Shown here: in pieces, positions 34,129-43,338 of the stretch | Layout of the letters: each line of letters begins with the position of its first letter | Numbering within the stretch: the stretch's first letter is position 1 | Origin: Planctomycetota bacterium | GTDB lineage: Bacteria > Planctomycetota > SZUA-567 > H5-PLA8 | Reading direction: 5' to 3' | NCBI GenBank assembly: GCA_015075375.1 | Contig: JABTUM010000003.1 | Coordinates: 124,001-188,000 of the forward strand | DNA: 64,000 bases | Program-made: the position numbers and the translations under genes | Notes under the pieces: generated by a model | The model's input: the letters and a program-made list of their open reading frames with translations, nothing else | The model's database searches: none | What the model was told of the DNA's origin: nothing

Positions 34129-35028
34129 ATGAAACTCCCTTACCCCGGCGAAACCGCCGCGCTGGCGACCGCAGCCTGCTGGACCGTCAGCGCGCTCTTC
34201 TTCGCCGCCGCCGGAAAACGCATCGGCTCGCTCGCGCTGAACCAGATTCGCCTGTTCATGGCCTTCGCGCTGTTGTGCCTCTACGGCGCGCTTGTGCGAG
34301 GACATGCCTTGCCGGGCGACGCGACGCCTGAAGCGTGGGGCTGGCTCGCGCTCTCCGGCTTCATCGGCTTCACGCTGGGCGATTTGTGTCTCTTTCGCGC
34401 CTATCTCCTCGTCGGTCCGCGCGTCTCCATGCTGGTCATGTCGCTGTGGCCGCCCATGGCGGCCCTGTTCGGATGGGCGCTGCTGGGCGAGCGCTTGCGC
34501 CCGACCGATTGGCTGGGCATGGCGCTGACGCTGGCCGGCGTCGCCTGGGTCGTCCTGGAGCGCCAACCGGCCGCGCAGGAGCAACCGGCCGCCGAGCGGC
34601 CCAAGGGCATCGCGCTGGCGTTCGGCGGCGCGGTGGGCCAAGCCTTGGGGCTGGTGATCGGCAAGTTCGGCATGGGCGCGTACGATCCGTTCGCGGCGAC
34701 GCAGATCCGCGTGGTGGCGGGGATCGCCGGATTCGCGGTGCTCTTCGCCTGCATCGGTTGGTGGCCGCGCGTCTGGAACGCGCTCTCCGACCGGCGCGGC
34801 ATGCTCTACAGCTTCGGCGGAGCGTTCGCGGGACCGTTTCTGGGCGTGGGCCTTTCGCTGCTGGCCGTGCAGCACACCGCAACCGGAGTGGCCGCGACGA
34901 TCATGGCGCTCGTCCCGGTCCTGATCATTCCCTTCGCCGTCTGGCTGCACAAGGATAAGGTGACGCTCCGCGCCGTACTGGGCGCCGTCCTCGCCGTCGG
35001 CGGCGTGGCGCTTCTGTTCCTGAACTGA
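34129..35028 (+). CDS. EamA/DMT-superfamily transporter
   Basis: This 299-residue integral membrane protein has about ten hydrophobic helices in two repeats, the EamA (drug/metabolite transporter) fold. FIGFTLGDLCLFRAYLLVGPRVS and the second-half repeat IMALVPVLIIPFAVWL show the internal duplication. Substrate cannot be predicted. GAAGG lies nine bases upstream of ATG 34129. Confidence 0.85.
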   Translation: MKLPYPGETAALATAACWTVSALFFAAAGKRIGSLALNQIRLFMAFALLCLYGALVRGHALPGDATPEAWGWLALSGFIGFTLGDLCLFRAYLLVGPRVSMLVMSLWPPMAALFGWALLGERLRPTDWLGMALTLAGVAWVVLERQPAAQEQPAAERPKGIALAFGGAVGQALGLVIGKFGMGAYDPFAATQIRVVAGIAGFAVLFACIGWWPRVWNALSDRRGMLYSFGGAFAGPFLGVGLSLLAVQHTATGVAATIMALVPVLIIPFAVWLHKDKVTLRAVLGAVLAVGGVALLFLN

Positions 35029-35108
35029 TTCGGCGCTTTTCACGCTCTGCCCTTGAGCTACAGTGTCGCGCTCCTTCGACCCACCCTCTTCCACCGGGAG
35101 TCACCGCC

Positions 35109-36005
35109 ATGGCCGACCGCACGAACCACCAGGATATCCGCATCGGGACGCTCGCCCCCGGGGACAAGGGCGCCGCTTACCTGCGCCAGATCATTCCCCA
35201 CGGCTTCGAGAGCTTTCAGCTCAACTTTTGGAAGTACCTCGGCGGCACCGATCTCAAAAAGCTCGCCAAAGAAGTCAATGCGCTGCTCGACGAGACCGGG
35301 CGCACGGCGATCGTCAGCAGCCTGGGCATCTTCGGCAATCCGCTTGAAGACAAGCAGACGGCCAAGGACTGGGCGCGCTGCATCGACGCGGCGGCGCTCT
35401 TCGACTGCAAGCTGGTCTGCGGATTCGCCGGGCGCGTGGTGAACAAGAAGATTCCCGAGTCGATGAAGACGTACAAGCAGGTCTTTGGACCGCTGGCCAA
35501 GCGCGCCGCCGACAAGGGCGTGCGGCTGGCCTTCGAGAACTGCGACATGGGCGGCACGTGGGAGTACGGCGACTGGAATATCGCGCACGCGCCGACGGCG
35601 TGGGAGATGATGTTCAACGAACTGCCCGCCGAGAACATCGGGCTCGAGTGGGAACCGTGCCACCAGATGAACAGCCTGATCGACCCGCTGCCCCAACTGC
35701 GCAAGTGGATCAAGAAGGTGTTTCATATCCACGGCAAAGACGCGACGGTGCTCTGGGATGTCGTGCGCGAATCCGGCATTCGCGGCGGCAAGCCGTACGT
35801 CTTCCACCGCACGCCCGGCTTCGGCGACACGAACTGGACCGACGTGATCAGCATCCTGCGCCAGGGCGGGTTCTGCGGGAGCATCGATATCGAAGGCTGG
35901 CACGATCCGGTCTACCGCGGCGATCTCGAGATGACCGGCCAGGTGCACGGCTTGAACTACCTCAAGCAATGCCGCGGCGGGGCGTTCGTCGAAAATCCCA
36001 AGTAA
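35109..36005 (+). CDS. Sugar phosphate isomerase/epimerase-like TIM barrel
   Basis: This 298-residue protein has the xylose-isomerase-like TIM barrel pattern: AFENCDMGG (metal Glu), IGLEWEPCHQMN, FHIHGKDATVL and SIDIEGWHDP near the C-terminus. These supply the usual Glu/Asp/His metal ligands. No signal peptide. It may isomerise a keto-sugar produced by the oxidoreductases in the region. GGGAG lies upstream of ATG 35109. Confidence 0.87.
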   Translation: MADRTNHQDIRIGTLAPGDKGAAYLRQIIPHGFESFQLNFWKYLGGTDLKKLAKEVNALLDETGRTAIVSSLGIFGNPLEDKQTAKDWARCIDAAALFDCKLVCGFAGRVVNKKIPESMKTYKQVFGPLAKRAADKGVRLAFENCDMGGTWEYGDWNIAHAPTAWEMMFNELPAENIGLEWEPCHQMNSLIDPLPQLRKWIKKVFHIHGKDATVLWDVVRESGIRGGKPYVFHRTPGFGDTNWTDVISILRQGGFCGSIDIEGWHDPVYRGDLEMTGQVHGLNYLKQCRGGAFVENPK

Positions 36006-36008
36006 GCG

Positions 36009-36014
36009 TATAAT
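36009..36014 (+). promoter_or_regulatory. TATAAT box giving a probable leaderless transcript
   Basis: A perfect TATAAT is followed by six bases (CGGGCC) and then ATG 36021. Transcription would start at or next to the A of the ATG. Confidence 0.55.
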
Positions 36015-36020
36015 CGGGCC

Positions 36021-37280
36021 ATGTCGAAGCGCATCGAACGGCGCCAGGAGCGTGAGCGGCGCGAGGAGTCCGTGTACCGGCTTCCCGCGCCCGGCAGCGC
36101 GTTGCCGCAGATCGTCCTGATCGAACGCCGGCCCGGGCATCATCCGTGGATCTTCCGGCGCATGCTGGAAGAACCGAAGCAGCGCGTGATTCCCGGCGCG
36201 CTGGTGGAATGCGTCACCCGCGACGGCCGCCGCGTGGGCTGCGGCTACTACAACGCCAACAGCGAGATCACGCTGCGTTTGCTCAGCGAAGATCCGCGCG
36301 TCGTGCCCGACGGCGAATGGTTCGCGCGGCGCATCGCCGATGCCGTGGCCTTTCGGCACGACGTCCTGAAGCTGCCCGAAACGACCGACGCTTACCGCGT
36401 GATCCACAGCGAAGGCGACGGCCTTAGCGGGCTGGTCGTCGACCGCCTCGCCAACGTGCTGGTATTGGAACTCTACAGCGCCGGACCGTTCCGCCATCTG
36501 CCGTGGATCCAGGCGGGCTTGCGCGCGTGCTTTCCGGACGCCGAACAGGTCGTGCGCGCCGACGCGCGCAGCGAGAAGTACGAAGGCGTCGCGATGGATG
36601 GCCCGCCGCCCAGCGAAAATGCATGCGAGTTGACGGTCCGCGAAGGGGCCGCGCGCTTTCATGTCGATCTGCGCAAAGGCCACAAGACCGGCTTTTTCGC
36701 CGACCAGCGCGAACACCGCGCGCGTCTTGCCGAACTATCCCGCGGGCACGAACTCTTCGACGGCTGCTGCTACAGCGGCGGTTTTGCGATCCAAGCGGCG
36801 CTGGCCGGCGCAAAGCGTGTCGAAGCCGTGGACCTGGACGAGAAAGCCATCGCGGTCGCCGAGAGCAACGGGAAGCTCAACGCGGTTACCGATCGCGTGA
36901 CCTTCGCGCATGGAAACGTCTTCAACGTGCTGCGCGAGCACCGCGCCGCGCGCAAGCGCTTCGCGCGAATGGTCCTCGACCCGCCCAAGCTGGCCGTATC
37001 GAAGAGTGAATTGCCCAAGGCGCTGCAGAGCTACAAGGACATGAACCGCCAAGGCATGCAATGCGTGGAGGCCGGCGGGGTGTTGCTGAGTTGTTCGTGC
37101 ACGGGACTGGTCAGCGAGTTGGACCTGATCGGCGTGCTGCGCGATGCGGCCAGCGAGGCGCGCGCGGATCTGCAAATCTTCGCCGTAGGCGGCGCTTCGC
37201 CCGATCATCCGTGGGCCGCGCGGATGCCCGAAGGCCGCTACCTGAAGGTGATCTACAGCCGGGTGCGGCCGCTGGGATAA
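36021..37280 (+). CDS. RlmI-like 23S rRNA (cytosine-5) methyltransferase
   Basis: This 419-residue protein has a basic N-terminal extension (residues 1-35), a PUA domain with HHPWIFRRML and PGALVECVTRDG, an EEHUD-like middle (RVIHSEGDGLSGLVVDRL), then a Rossmann methyltransferase (ELFDGCCYSGGFAIQAALAGA, VEAVDLDEKAIAVAE, MVLDPPKLAVSK). The DPPK motif and the late SCSCTG fit RlmI-type m5C enzymes. It probably modifies rRNA. No Shine-Dalgarno; a TATAAT box is six bases from the ATG, so the mRNA is probably leaderless. Confidence 0.88.
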   Translation: MSKRIERRQERERREESVYRLPAPGSALPQIVLIERRPGHHPWIFRRMLEEPKQRVIPGALVECVTRDGRRVGCGYYNANSEITLRLLSEDPRVVPDGEWFARRIADAVAFRHDVLKLPETTDAYRVIHSEGDGLSGLVVDRLANVLVLELYSAGPFRHLPWIQAGLRACFPDAEQVVRADARSEKYEGVAMDGPPPSENACELTVREGAARFHVDLRKGHKTGFFADQREHRARLAELSRGHELFDGCCYSGGFAIQAALAGAKRVEAVDLDEKAIAVAESNGKLNAVTDRVTFAHGNVFNVLREHRAARKRFARMVLDPPKLAVSKSELPKALQSYKDMNRQGMQCVEAGGVLLSCSCTGLVSELDLIGVLRDAASEARADLQIFAVGGASPDHPWAARMPEGRYLKVIYSRVRPLG

Positions 37281-38591
37281 TCAGAAAAGCAGCCATACCG
37301 CCGCGATGCCCAGACCTCCCGCCAGCAGCACCGCGGCAAAGGCCGCCGCCACGTATCGTCCGTACGCACCCCCGCCCAGCGTCCAGGCCAGGGCGCCCTT
37401 CACGAGGGTATTCGACATGCCGGCGACCAGAATGCAGGTGGTCGCGAGGCGCTCGTCGGTGCCTTCGCGCGCCATGCGGGCCATGGATAGCGTGATGGCG
37501 TCCATATCGGTCAGCCCGCCCAGCACGCCGGCGACCAGCAACCCGCTTGCGCCGAGGTAGGTTTCGGCGGCCTTGCAAGCCAGGCGGACCGCCGCGAAGA
37601 GCAATCCGAACTTCACGGCCTGGCCCAGTTCGAACGGGTTCTTCAAGCGCGCCTTGTCTTCCACGGTGGCTTGCGGAGGCGTCTGCGCGCGCTTTCGATA
37701 CAGAACGTACGCGCCGGCCAACCCCGCCAGGAGCAGCGCCGCCAACGGCACGCTTGCAGTGCGCAGGAGGCCCGGATTCACCGCGCCGACTTCCAGCAAC
37801 ACGCGCACGGGCATCACGCAGGAGGCCAGCACCACCGCCAGCGCGCAGGCCGAAGCCAGCCCCGGTTCGTGCTTCGCGCGCCCGCTCACCGAAAGCGTAA
37901 CCGCCGTCGAACTGACCAGCCCGCCGACCAGACCGGTCACGCCCAAGCCGCGGCCCGGCCCCATCCAGCGGATCGCCACATAGCCGACGAAGCTGATGGA
38001 CGACATCAGGACCACCATCAGGCCGATGTGAAACGGGTTGAGCGTGCTCAGCGGTCCCAGCGCCTCGTCCGGCGCCAGCGGCAGCACGATGGCCGCGACC
38101 ACCAGGAACATCAACGTCGCGTACAACTCCTCGCGCGTCACTTTCTTGACCAGCCCGTGCAGAGGCTCTTTGGTCGAAAGCAGCGCGGTGGTGGCGATCG
38201 CGACGCCCGCCACGAGCACCAGCCGGTTCGTGAATGGTTCGGCCAGCCCTTGGCTCATGGCCAGTGCGCCGCAGAAGAAGGAAACGAAAAAGGCCAGCTC
38301 GGAGGTCAAGCCGCGGTCGCGGCCTTTGCGCAGATCGTCCTGATACGCCAGGACCAGCGGCACGCTCACCGCCACCAGCGCCGCGCCGACAAGCCAGTAG
38401 CCAATCTGGCGCGCCAGCAGCATGGCGATCGCGCCGACCAGCGCGTACAGCGGGTGCGTGCGCACGCCGCCCAGGAATTCGCGGTCTTCCCGGCCACCTT
38501 CGGCAAAAGCGGCCTGCTCGCGCTGCAAGCCGATCAGCAGACCGCAACCCAGTGCGACGGCCAGCGCCACGAACGGCTCGTACGTCTCCAT
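37281..38591 (-). CDS. MgtC/SapB plus DUF4010 membrane protein
   Basis: This 436-residue protein starts with the MgtC/SapB-type segment (VALGCGLLIGLQREQ, VRTHPLYALVGAIAMLL) and has about 12 hydrophobic helices; its second half corresponds to DUF4010, with GLTDMDAITLSMARM. MgtC-related proteins influence Mg2+ homeostasis, but for this two-domain form the role is unclear. Its stop codon abuts that of the methyltransferase. ATG 38591 has no Shine-Dalgarno, but a TATAAT six bases upstream. Confidence 0.85.
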   Translation of the reverse strand: METYEPFVALAVALGCGLLIGLQREQAAFAEGGREDREFLGGVRTHPLYALVGAIAMLLARQIGYWLVGAALVAVSVPLVLAYQDDLRKGRDRGLTSELAFFVSFFCGALAMSQGLAEPFTNRLVLVAGVAIATTALLSTKEPLHGLVKKVTREELYATLMFLVVAAIVLPLAPDEALGPLSTLNPFHIGLMVVLMSSISFVGYVAIRWMGPGRGLGVTGLVGGLVSSTAVTLSVSGRAKHEPGLASACALAVVLASCVMPVRVLLEVGAVNPGLLRTASVPLAALLLAGLAGAYVLYRKRAQTPPQATVEDKARLKNPFELGQAVKFGLLFAAVRLACKAAETYLGASGLLVAGVLGGLTDMDAITLSMARMAREGTDERLATTCILVAGMSNTLVKGALAWTLGGGAYGRYVAAAFAAVLLAGGLGIAAVWLLF

Positions 38592-38597
38592 GCGCGG

Positions 38598-38603
38598 ATT
38601 ATA
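38598..38603 (-). promoter_or_regulatory. TATAAT box giving a probable leaderless transcript
   Basis: On the minus strand TATAAT is followed by CCGCGC and ATG (38591). The geometry is identical to that at 36009. The -35 region would lie in the 3' end of the neighbouring oxidoreductase gene. Confidence 0.55.
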
Positions 38604-38611
38604 GCGTGCGC

Positions 38612-39727
38612 TTACGGATCGAGCGTGCCATCCTTTAGGCCCACCGGAATAGCCGCCGGACGCGCGCAAGTACTGCCCAACTCCAGATGCTTGCCCTGAT
38701 CGCTGGATTCGTGCAGCGTCTGCATGATGTCGAGGACGTGGAACGCGAGTTCCCCGCTGACGCGATGCGGCCGCCCGCTGCGCAGCCCGTAGGCCATATC
38801 GGCCGCGCCCAGTCCCCGCGCGCCGTCGTTGTAGCGATGCTTGTTCGTCGCCTCGACCCAGCCTTGATACTGGCCCGGCAGACGCAGGAAGACCTGCCCG
38901 CCGAAGCCGTTGGGATCGGGGACGCGCATGCTGCCTTCGGTGCCGTGCACTTCGATGTTCGGCAGACTGTGCCCCCAGACGTCGAAGCTCTGGATGATCG
39001 TTCCCACCGCGCCGTTCTGGAATTCCAGCAGTCCGGTGACGTGCGTCGGCACCTCGACTTTAATCACCTGCCCCGCGCGCGGCTGGCTGGTGACGGTGCG
39101 CTCTTTGAAGGTGACGCGCGTCATGCCCGTCACGCGCTTCACGGGGCCGATCATGTTCACCATCGCGGTCAGGTAGTACGGCCCCATGTCGAACATCGGC
39201 CCGCCGCCGGCCTTGTAGTAAAACTCCGGGTTGGGATGCCAGCTCTCGTGCCCGTGCCCCTGCATGAACGCGGTGACCGAGACGACCTCTCCGATGGCGC
39301 CTTCGTCGATCAGCCGCCGCGCCGTCTGGTGCCCGCCGCCCAGAAACGTATCGGGCGCGCAGCCGACGCGCAGGCCCTTCTGCTTGGCCAGCGCCAGCAC
39401 TTTCTTGCCGTCCTCGCGCGTGACCGCGAAGGGCTTCTCGCTGTGCGGATGCTTCCCGGCCTGAAGAATTTTCTGGTCCACCTCGGCGTGCGCGCCGGGA
39501 ATGGTAAGGTTGATCACGATCTCGATCTCGGGATCGGCGAGCAGTTCGTCCACGCTGTACACGCGCGGCACCTCGAATTCCTCGGCGCGCTTTTTTGCGG
39601 CTTCCGGAAAGAGGTCCGCGCAGGCGACAACTTCGGTGATCTCGAGCGCCTTCAAGGTCTTGAAGTACGCGGCGCTGATGGCGCCGCAACCGACCACGCC
39701 GATTTTAGCCTTCTTGAGAGCGGACAC
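38612..39727 (-). CDS. Gfo/Idh/MocA family oxidoreductase
   Basis: This 371-residue NAD(P)-dependent enzyme starts at GTG 39727 with GGAGGAGG eight bases upstream. KIGVVGCGAISAAYFKTLK is the Rossmann dinucleotide fold and SEKPFAVT the family EKP motif. AGGGPMFDMGPYYLTAM corresponds to the substrate-domain signature. It probably oxidises a sugar or inositol derivative; the substrate is not known. No signal peptide. Confidence 0.88.
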   Translation of the reverse strand: MSALKKAKIGVVGCGAISAAYFKTLKALEITEVVACADLFPEAAKKRAEEFEVPRVYSVDELLADPEIEIVINLTIPGAHAEVDQKILQAGKHPHSEKPFAVTREDGKKVLALAKQKGLRVGCAPDTFLGGGHQTARRLIDEGAIGEVVSVTAFMQGHGHESWHPNPEFYYKAGGGPMFDMGPYYLTAMVNMIGPVKRVTGMTRVTFKERTVTSQPRAGQVIKVEVPTHVTGLLEFQNGAVGTIIQSFDVWGHSLPNIEVHGTEGSMRVPDPNGFGGQVFLRLPGQYQGWVEATNKHRYNDGARGLGAADMAYGLRSGRPHRVSGELAFHVLDIMQTLHESSDQGKHLELGSTCARPAAIPVGLKDGTLDP

Positions 39728-39825
39728 GTAGCGCCTCCTCCGGGGTGTACGAAGCTCGAACCGCGCCGGGCGCGGCGGCCTATGGGAAGCAGGCTGGTTT
39801 AGCGGAATCGCGCGGGCCGTCTACT

Positions 39826-41007
39826 TCAGATGTCGATGACCGTGCTGCCCTTGGCCAATTCGACGTGGTAAGGCTTGTCGCGGCTGAGGCGGGCGAGTTC
39901 TTCGTCGGTCTTGACCTGTTCGCCCCACTCTCGGTCGGGATCGTGGTGCCCGATGTAGGTGCGCTTCACGCGGCACTGCTGCGCGCGCGCGACGACATCC
40001 TCGACGCAACTGTGGCCCCAGTCGATCCGCGGCGCCGCCGAGGCGTGCCCAATGGCGCGGATGCCCATGTACTCGGCCATGAAATACTGGCCGTCCATGT
40101 ACGCAGCGTGCGCGTCCTGCAGGTGCATGCGCAGGCGCGCTTCGGCCCTTTCGCTTTCCACCTGGCTGGGATGCTTCGGATCGTTCCCGTGGCGCAACTC
40201 GTGATCGGTGCAGAAAACGAATTTCTTGCCTTTACGTTCGACCACGTACCCCAAGCACGGCGTCGTCCCGTGGTACACCTCGAACGGCGTGATCGTCATC
40301 CTTCCGACTTTCACCGGCGAACCCAGATCGTGCACGCCCCACGGACCGTGCGGCGGAATCGTGCCGTCCTCCTCGATGTCGCGTATCTCGTAGCCTTCGA
40401 ATTTCGCGGCCATGATCGCGTAATTCACCGGCGCGTCGCGGCTGACCACTTTCTTCGTCTCGCGCGAAAAGAGCCCGAAGCGGTCGTCCAGCGAAGCCAG
40501 GAACGATCCGTTGCCGTAAATCTTGATCGTGTAACTGTTCGGGCGCACGAAGCAGAAGGTTGCGAACGGAAGCCCGTTGCGGTGGTCGAGGTGCTCGTGG
40601 GAGCCGAAGATGTACAGGGTGCGGTCCTTGCGGTCCGCCCACTTCTTGTTGACCAGATTCAGCGCGCAGTTGCGGATGCCCGTGCCGCCGTCGAGGATGA
40701 CGATGTTCCCGTCGGCATCCTCAACCTCGATGCAAGTGGTGTCCCCGCCGAAGACCGGCAGGTTCGGCAGTCCCAGCTTGCGCTGGTATTCCTCGATGGT
40801 TTGTTTGGTGGGCGGCCCGCCCAGCCACGTTTCGTAGCTGACCTTACCTTCCCTCATCCGCTGCGCCAGGTCTTCGAATGCCTTGGTCAGCGTATGCACC
40901 GCCGCCATGCGCACGAACTCGGCGACTTCGTGCGGCGTCGGGAAGTACGGGCAGCTTCCCTGCACGCCCCACAACGTCACGCGCAGATTCTTGATCGTAT
41001 CGCCCAT
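39826..41007 (-). CDS. MBL-fold metallo-hydrolase
   Basis: This 393-residue protein carries the metallo-beta-lactamase-fold zinc motif as GSHEHLDH, and later CTDHE and YIGHHDPD, which supply additional ligands. An N-terminal ~60-residue helical insertion (HEVAEFVRMAAVHTLTKAFEDL) lies between the first strands. Overall it resembles the RNase Z / PhnP / cyclic-nucleotide phosphodiesterase group. Substrate unknown. Neighbour to transketolase, but 130 bases apart. Confidence 0.85.
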   Translation of the reverse strand: MGDTIKNLRVTLWGVQGSCPYFPTPHEVAEFVRMAAVHTLTKAFEDLAQRMREGKVSYETWLGGPPTKQTIEEYQRKLGLPNLPVFGGDTTCIEVEDADGNIVILDGGTGIRNCALNLVNKKWADRKDRTLYIFGSHEHLDHRNGLPFATFCFVRPNSYTIKIYGNGSFLASLDDRFGLFSRETKKVVSRDAPVNYAIMAAKFEGYEIRDIEEDGTIPPHGPWGVHDLGSPVKVGRMTITPFEVYHGTTPCLGYVVERKGKKFVFCTDHELRHGNDPKHPSQVESERAEARLRMHLQDAHAAYMDGQYFMAEYMGIRAIGHASAAPRIDWGHSCVEDVVARAQQCRVKRTYIGHHDPDREWGEQVKTDEELARLSRDKPYHVELAKGSTVIDI

Positions 41008-41138
41008 GCGAGTTCAAAGCACCCGTTCGCGAAGACTGCCGCCGCAACTTACCGCCTCGCCGCCAGCGGAACAAGACGGAGGTGCAGGGTAGGCGGCTAT
41101 AGACGGCCCGCCACCCCAAAAGTCACACGTGCGTCCGA

Positions 41139-43169
41139 TTACTTCAGCGCCTTTTTGGCCACCTCGGCCACATTCGACGCCGTGAAGCCGAACTTTTCGT
41201 ACAGCGTCTTGAACGGTGCGCTCGCGCCGTAGTGCGGCAAGCAGACGTATGCGCCGTCGAGCCCCACGTATTTGGACCAGCTCATCGGATGCGCCGCTTC
41301 GACCGCCACCCGCGCGCGAACGTCCGGCGGAAGCACCGAGTTGCGGTAGCTTTCCGACTGCGCGTCGAAGAGTTCGAAAGCCGGCATGGCGACGACGCGC
41401 GCGCGAATCCCGTCCTTCGCCAGCAAGTCTTGCGCGCCCAGCGCGTACTGCACTTCGCTGCCCGTCGCCATCAGCACGATCTGCGGTTTGCCGCCTTCGG
41501 CATCCTTGAGCACATAGCCGCCCTTCAGGAGTCCCTCGGCCGGCGCGGTCTTGGAGCGGTCGAAGACCGGCAGGTTCTGGCGCGTGGTCACGATCGCCGT
41601 CGGGCCGTCGCGCCGCTCGATGGCCGCCTTCCACGCCAGCGGGACTTCGTTTGCGTCGCTGGGCCGGATCGTCACCAGCCCCGGAATCGCGCGCAGCATC
41701 GAAAGCTGCTCCACCGGCTGGTGCGTCGGGCCGTCCTCGCCCAAGCCGATCGAGTCGTGCGTGAAGACCCAGATCGACTGCACGCCCATGAAAGCGCTGA
41801 GCCGGATCGCCGGTTTGCAGTAGTCGCTGAAAATCAGGAACGTCGCGCCGTACGGGATCAGCATCTGGCTCAGCGCGATTCCGTTCAGCGCCGAACCCAT
41901 CCCGTGTTCGCGCACGCCGAAGTGGAAATTCCGCCCGGCGTACGTGCCTTCGTCGCCTTTGTTGCCGGGGTGCTGAAAGTGCCCGGTGCCCTTGACGATG
42001 GTGTTCGTCGAGGGCGCCAGGTCCGCGCTGCCGCCCAGCAGCATCCCCAGCTTCGGGCCCACTACGGCGAGCGTGTCGCCTTGCGCTTTGCGTGTCGGGA
42101 CGTCCTTCCCCGCCGGATACACCGGGAGATCCTTGTCCCAGCCCGCCGGCAGCTTCTTATCCAGCCAGTCCTGGAATTCCTGCGCCAGCGCCGGATGCGC
42201 CGCGCGGTAGGCCTCGAACTTCTGCCGCCACGCCGCCTCGGCCTTCTTGCCCTGCTCCAGCGACGCGCGAAAGACCTTCAACGCGTCTTCCGGCACGTAG
42301 AACTGCTTCTCGGGATCCCAGCCGTAGGCCTTCTTGGTGGCCTTGACTTCGTCCTCGCCCAGCGGCGAACCGTGGACGTCGTGGCTGTCGGCCTTGTTGG
42401 GCGAACCGTACCCGATCACCGTGCGCACCGCGATGATGTGCGGCTTGTCCTTCACCTGCTTGGCCTTCTCGATCGCCGCGTTAATCGCCTCGATATCGTT
42501 CCCGTCGTTTACGATCTGCGTATGCCAGCCGTAGGCCTCGTAGCGCTTCATGCGGTCTTCGGTGAACGCGACCGTGGTGTGCCCTTCGATGCTGATGTGG
42601 TTATCGTCGTAGAGGTAGATGATGTTGTCGAGCTTCAGGTGCCCGGCGAGGCTGCTGGCTTCGGCGGTCACGCCTTCCATCAAGTCCCCGTCGCTGACGA
42701 TGCCCAGGATCGAGTAATCGACGATCTCGTGCCCGGGCCGGTTGAAGTACGCGGCCAGGTACTTCTGCGCGATCGCCATGCCCACGCCGTTGGCCAAGCC
42801 TTGCCCCAGCGGCCCCGTCGTCGTCTCCACACCCGCCGTGTGCCCGTATTCGCTGTGCCCCGGCGCCTTGCTGCCCCACTGCCGAAACTGCTTCAGGTCT
42901 TCCAAGGAGAGATCGTAGCCGTGCAGGTGCAGCAGCGAATACAGCAGCATGCAGCCGTGACCGGGCGAAAGGATGAAGCGGTCGCGGTTGGCCCATTCGG
43001 GATTGGCCGGGTTGTGCCGCAGGTGGTTCTTCCAGAGCACGTAGCCCATCGGCGCGCAGCCCATCGGCATGCCGGGGTGCCCGCTGTTGGCTTTCTGCAC
43101 GCCGTCGATGGAGAGACAGCGGATCGTGTTGATGCAAAGCAGATCGAGGTCGGTGCCGGTGGTCGCCAC
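41139..43169 (-). CDS. tkt: Transketolase
   Basis: This 676-residue thiamine-diphosphate enzyme transfers two-carbon units in the pentose phosphate pathway. It has the N-terminal GHPGMPMGCAPMGYVLW, the ThDP/Mg segment GDGDLMEG-like (VSDGDLMEGVTAEA), and LNGIALSQMLIPYGATFLIF and HDSIGLGEDGPTHQPVEQL in the pyrimidine domain. Length is usual. It starts at GTG 43169 with GGAG upstream. Confidence 0.95.
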   Translation of the reverse strand: MATTGTDLDLLCINTIRCLSIDGVQKANSGHPGMPMGCAPMGYVLWKNHLRHNPANPEWANRDRFILSPGHGCMLLYSLLHLHGYDLSLEDLKQFRQWGSKAPGHSEYGHTAGVETTTGPLGQGLANGVGMAIAQKYLAAYFNRPGHEIVDYSILGIVSDGDLMEGVTAEASSLAGHLKLDNIIYLYDDNHISIEGHTTVAFTEDRMKRYEAYGWHTQIVNDGNDIEAINAAIEKAKQVKDKPHIIAVRTVIGYGSPNKADSHDVHGSPLGEDEVKATKKAYGWDPEKQFYVPEDALKVFRASLEQGKKAEAAWRQKFEAYRAAHPALAQEFQDWLDKKLPAGWDKDLPVYPAGKDVPTRKAQGDTLAVVGPKLGMLLGGSADLAPSTNTIVKGTGHFQHPGNKGDEGTYAGRNFHFGVREHGMGSALNGIALSQMLIPYGATFLIFSDYCKPAIRLSAFMGVQSIWVFTHDSIGLGEDGPTHQPVEQLSMLRAIPGLVTIRPSDANEVPLAWKAAIERRDGPTAIVTTRQNLPVFDRSKTAPAEGLLKGGYVLKDAEGGKPQIVLMATGSEVQYALGAQDLLAKDGIRARVVAMPAFELFDAQSESYRNSVLPPDVRARVAVEAAHPMSWSKYVGLDGAYVCLPHYGASAPFKTLYEKFGFTASNVAEVAKKALK

Positions 43170-43283
43170 GGGCGTGCTCCTTAAGGTCGATTCGGATTCG
43201 AGCGGCTTAGCCGCTGTTTGGTTGCTCCCACGTTAGTCAGGCTTGGCCGGTAGGCAAGTACGGGCGAGTCGATTCCAGGCCAA

Positions 43284-43316
43284 TAAAAAGGGCCGCTCCC
43301 TTACGGGGCGGCCCTT
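43284..43316 (-). terminator. Rho-independent terminator after the Gfo-AKR fusion gene
   Basis: On the minus strand a 12-bp stem (AAGGGCCGCCCC and its complement, one G-T pair) with a 5-base loop is followed by a T-rich run, TTTTTATT. It ends the gene at 43339. Confidence 0.88.
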
Positions 43317-43338
43317 ACAACGCCTGTGTATTGCGGGC

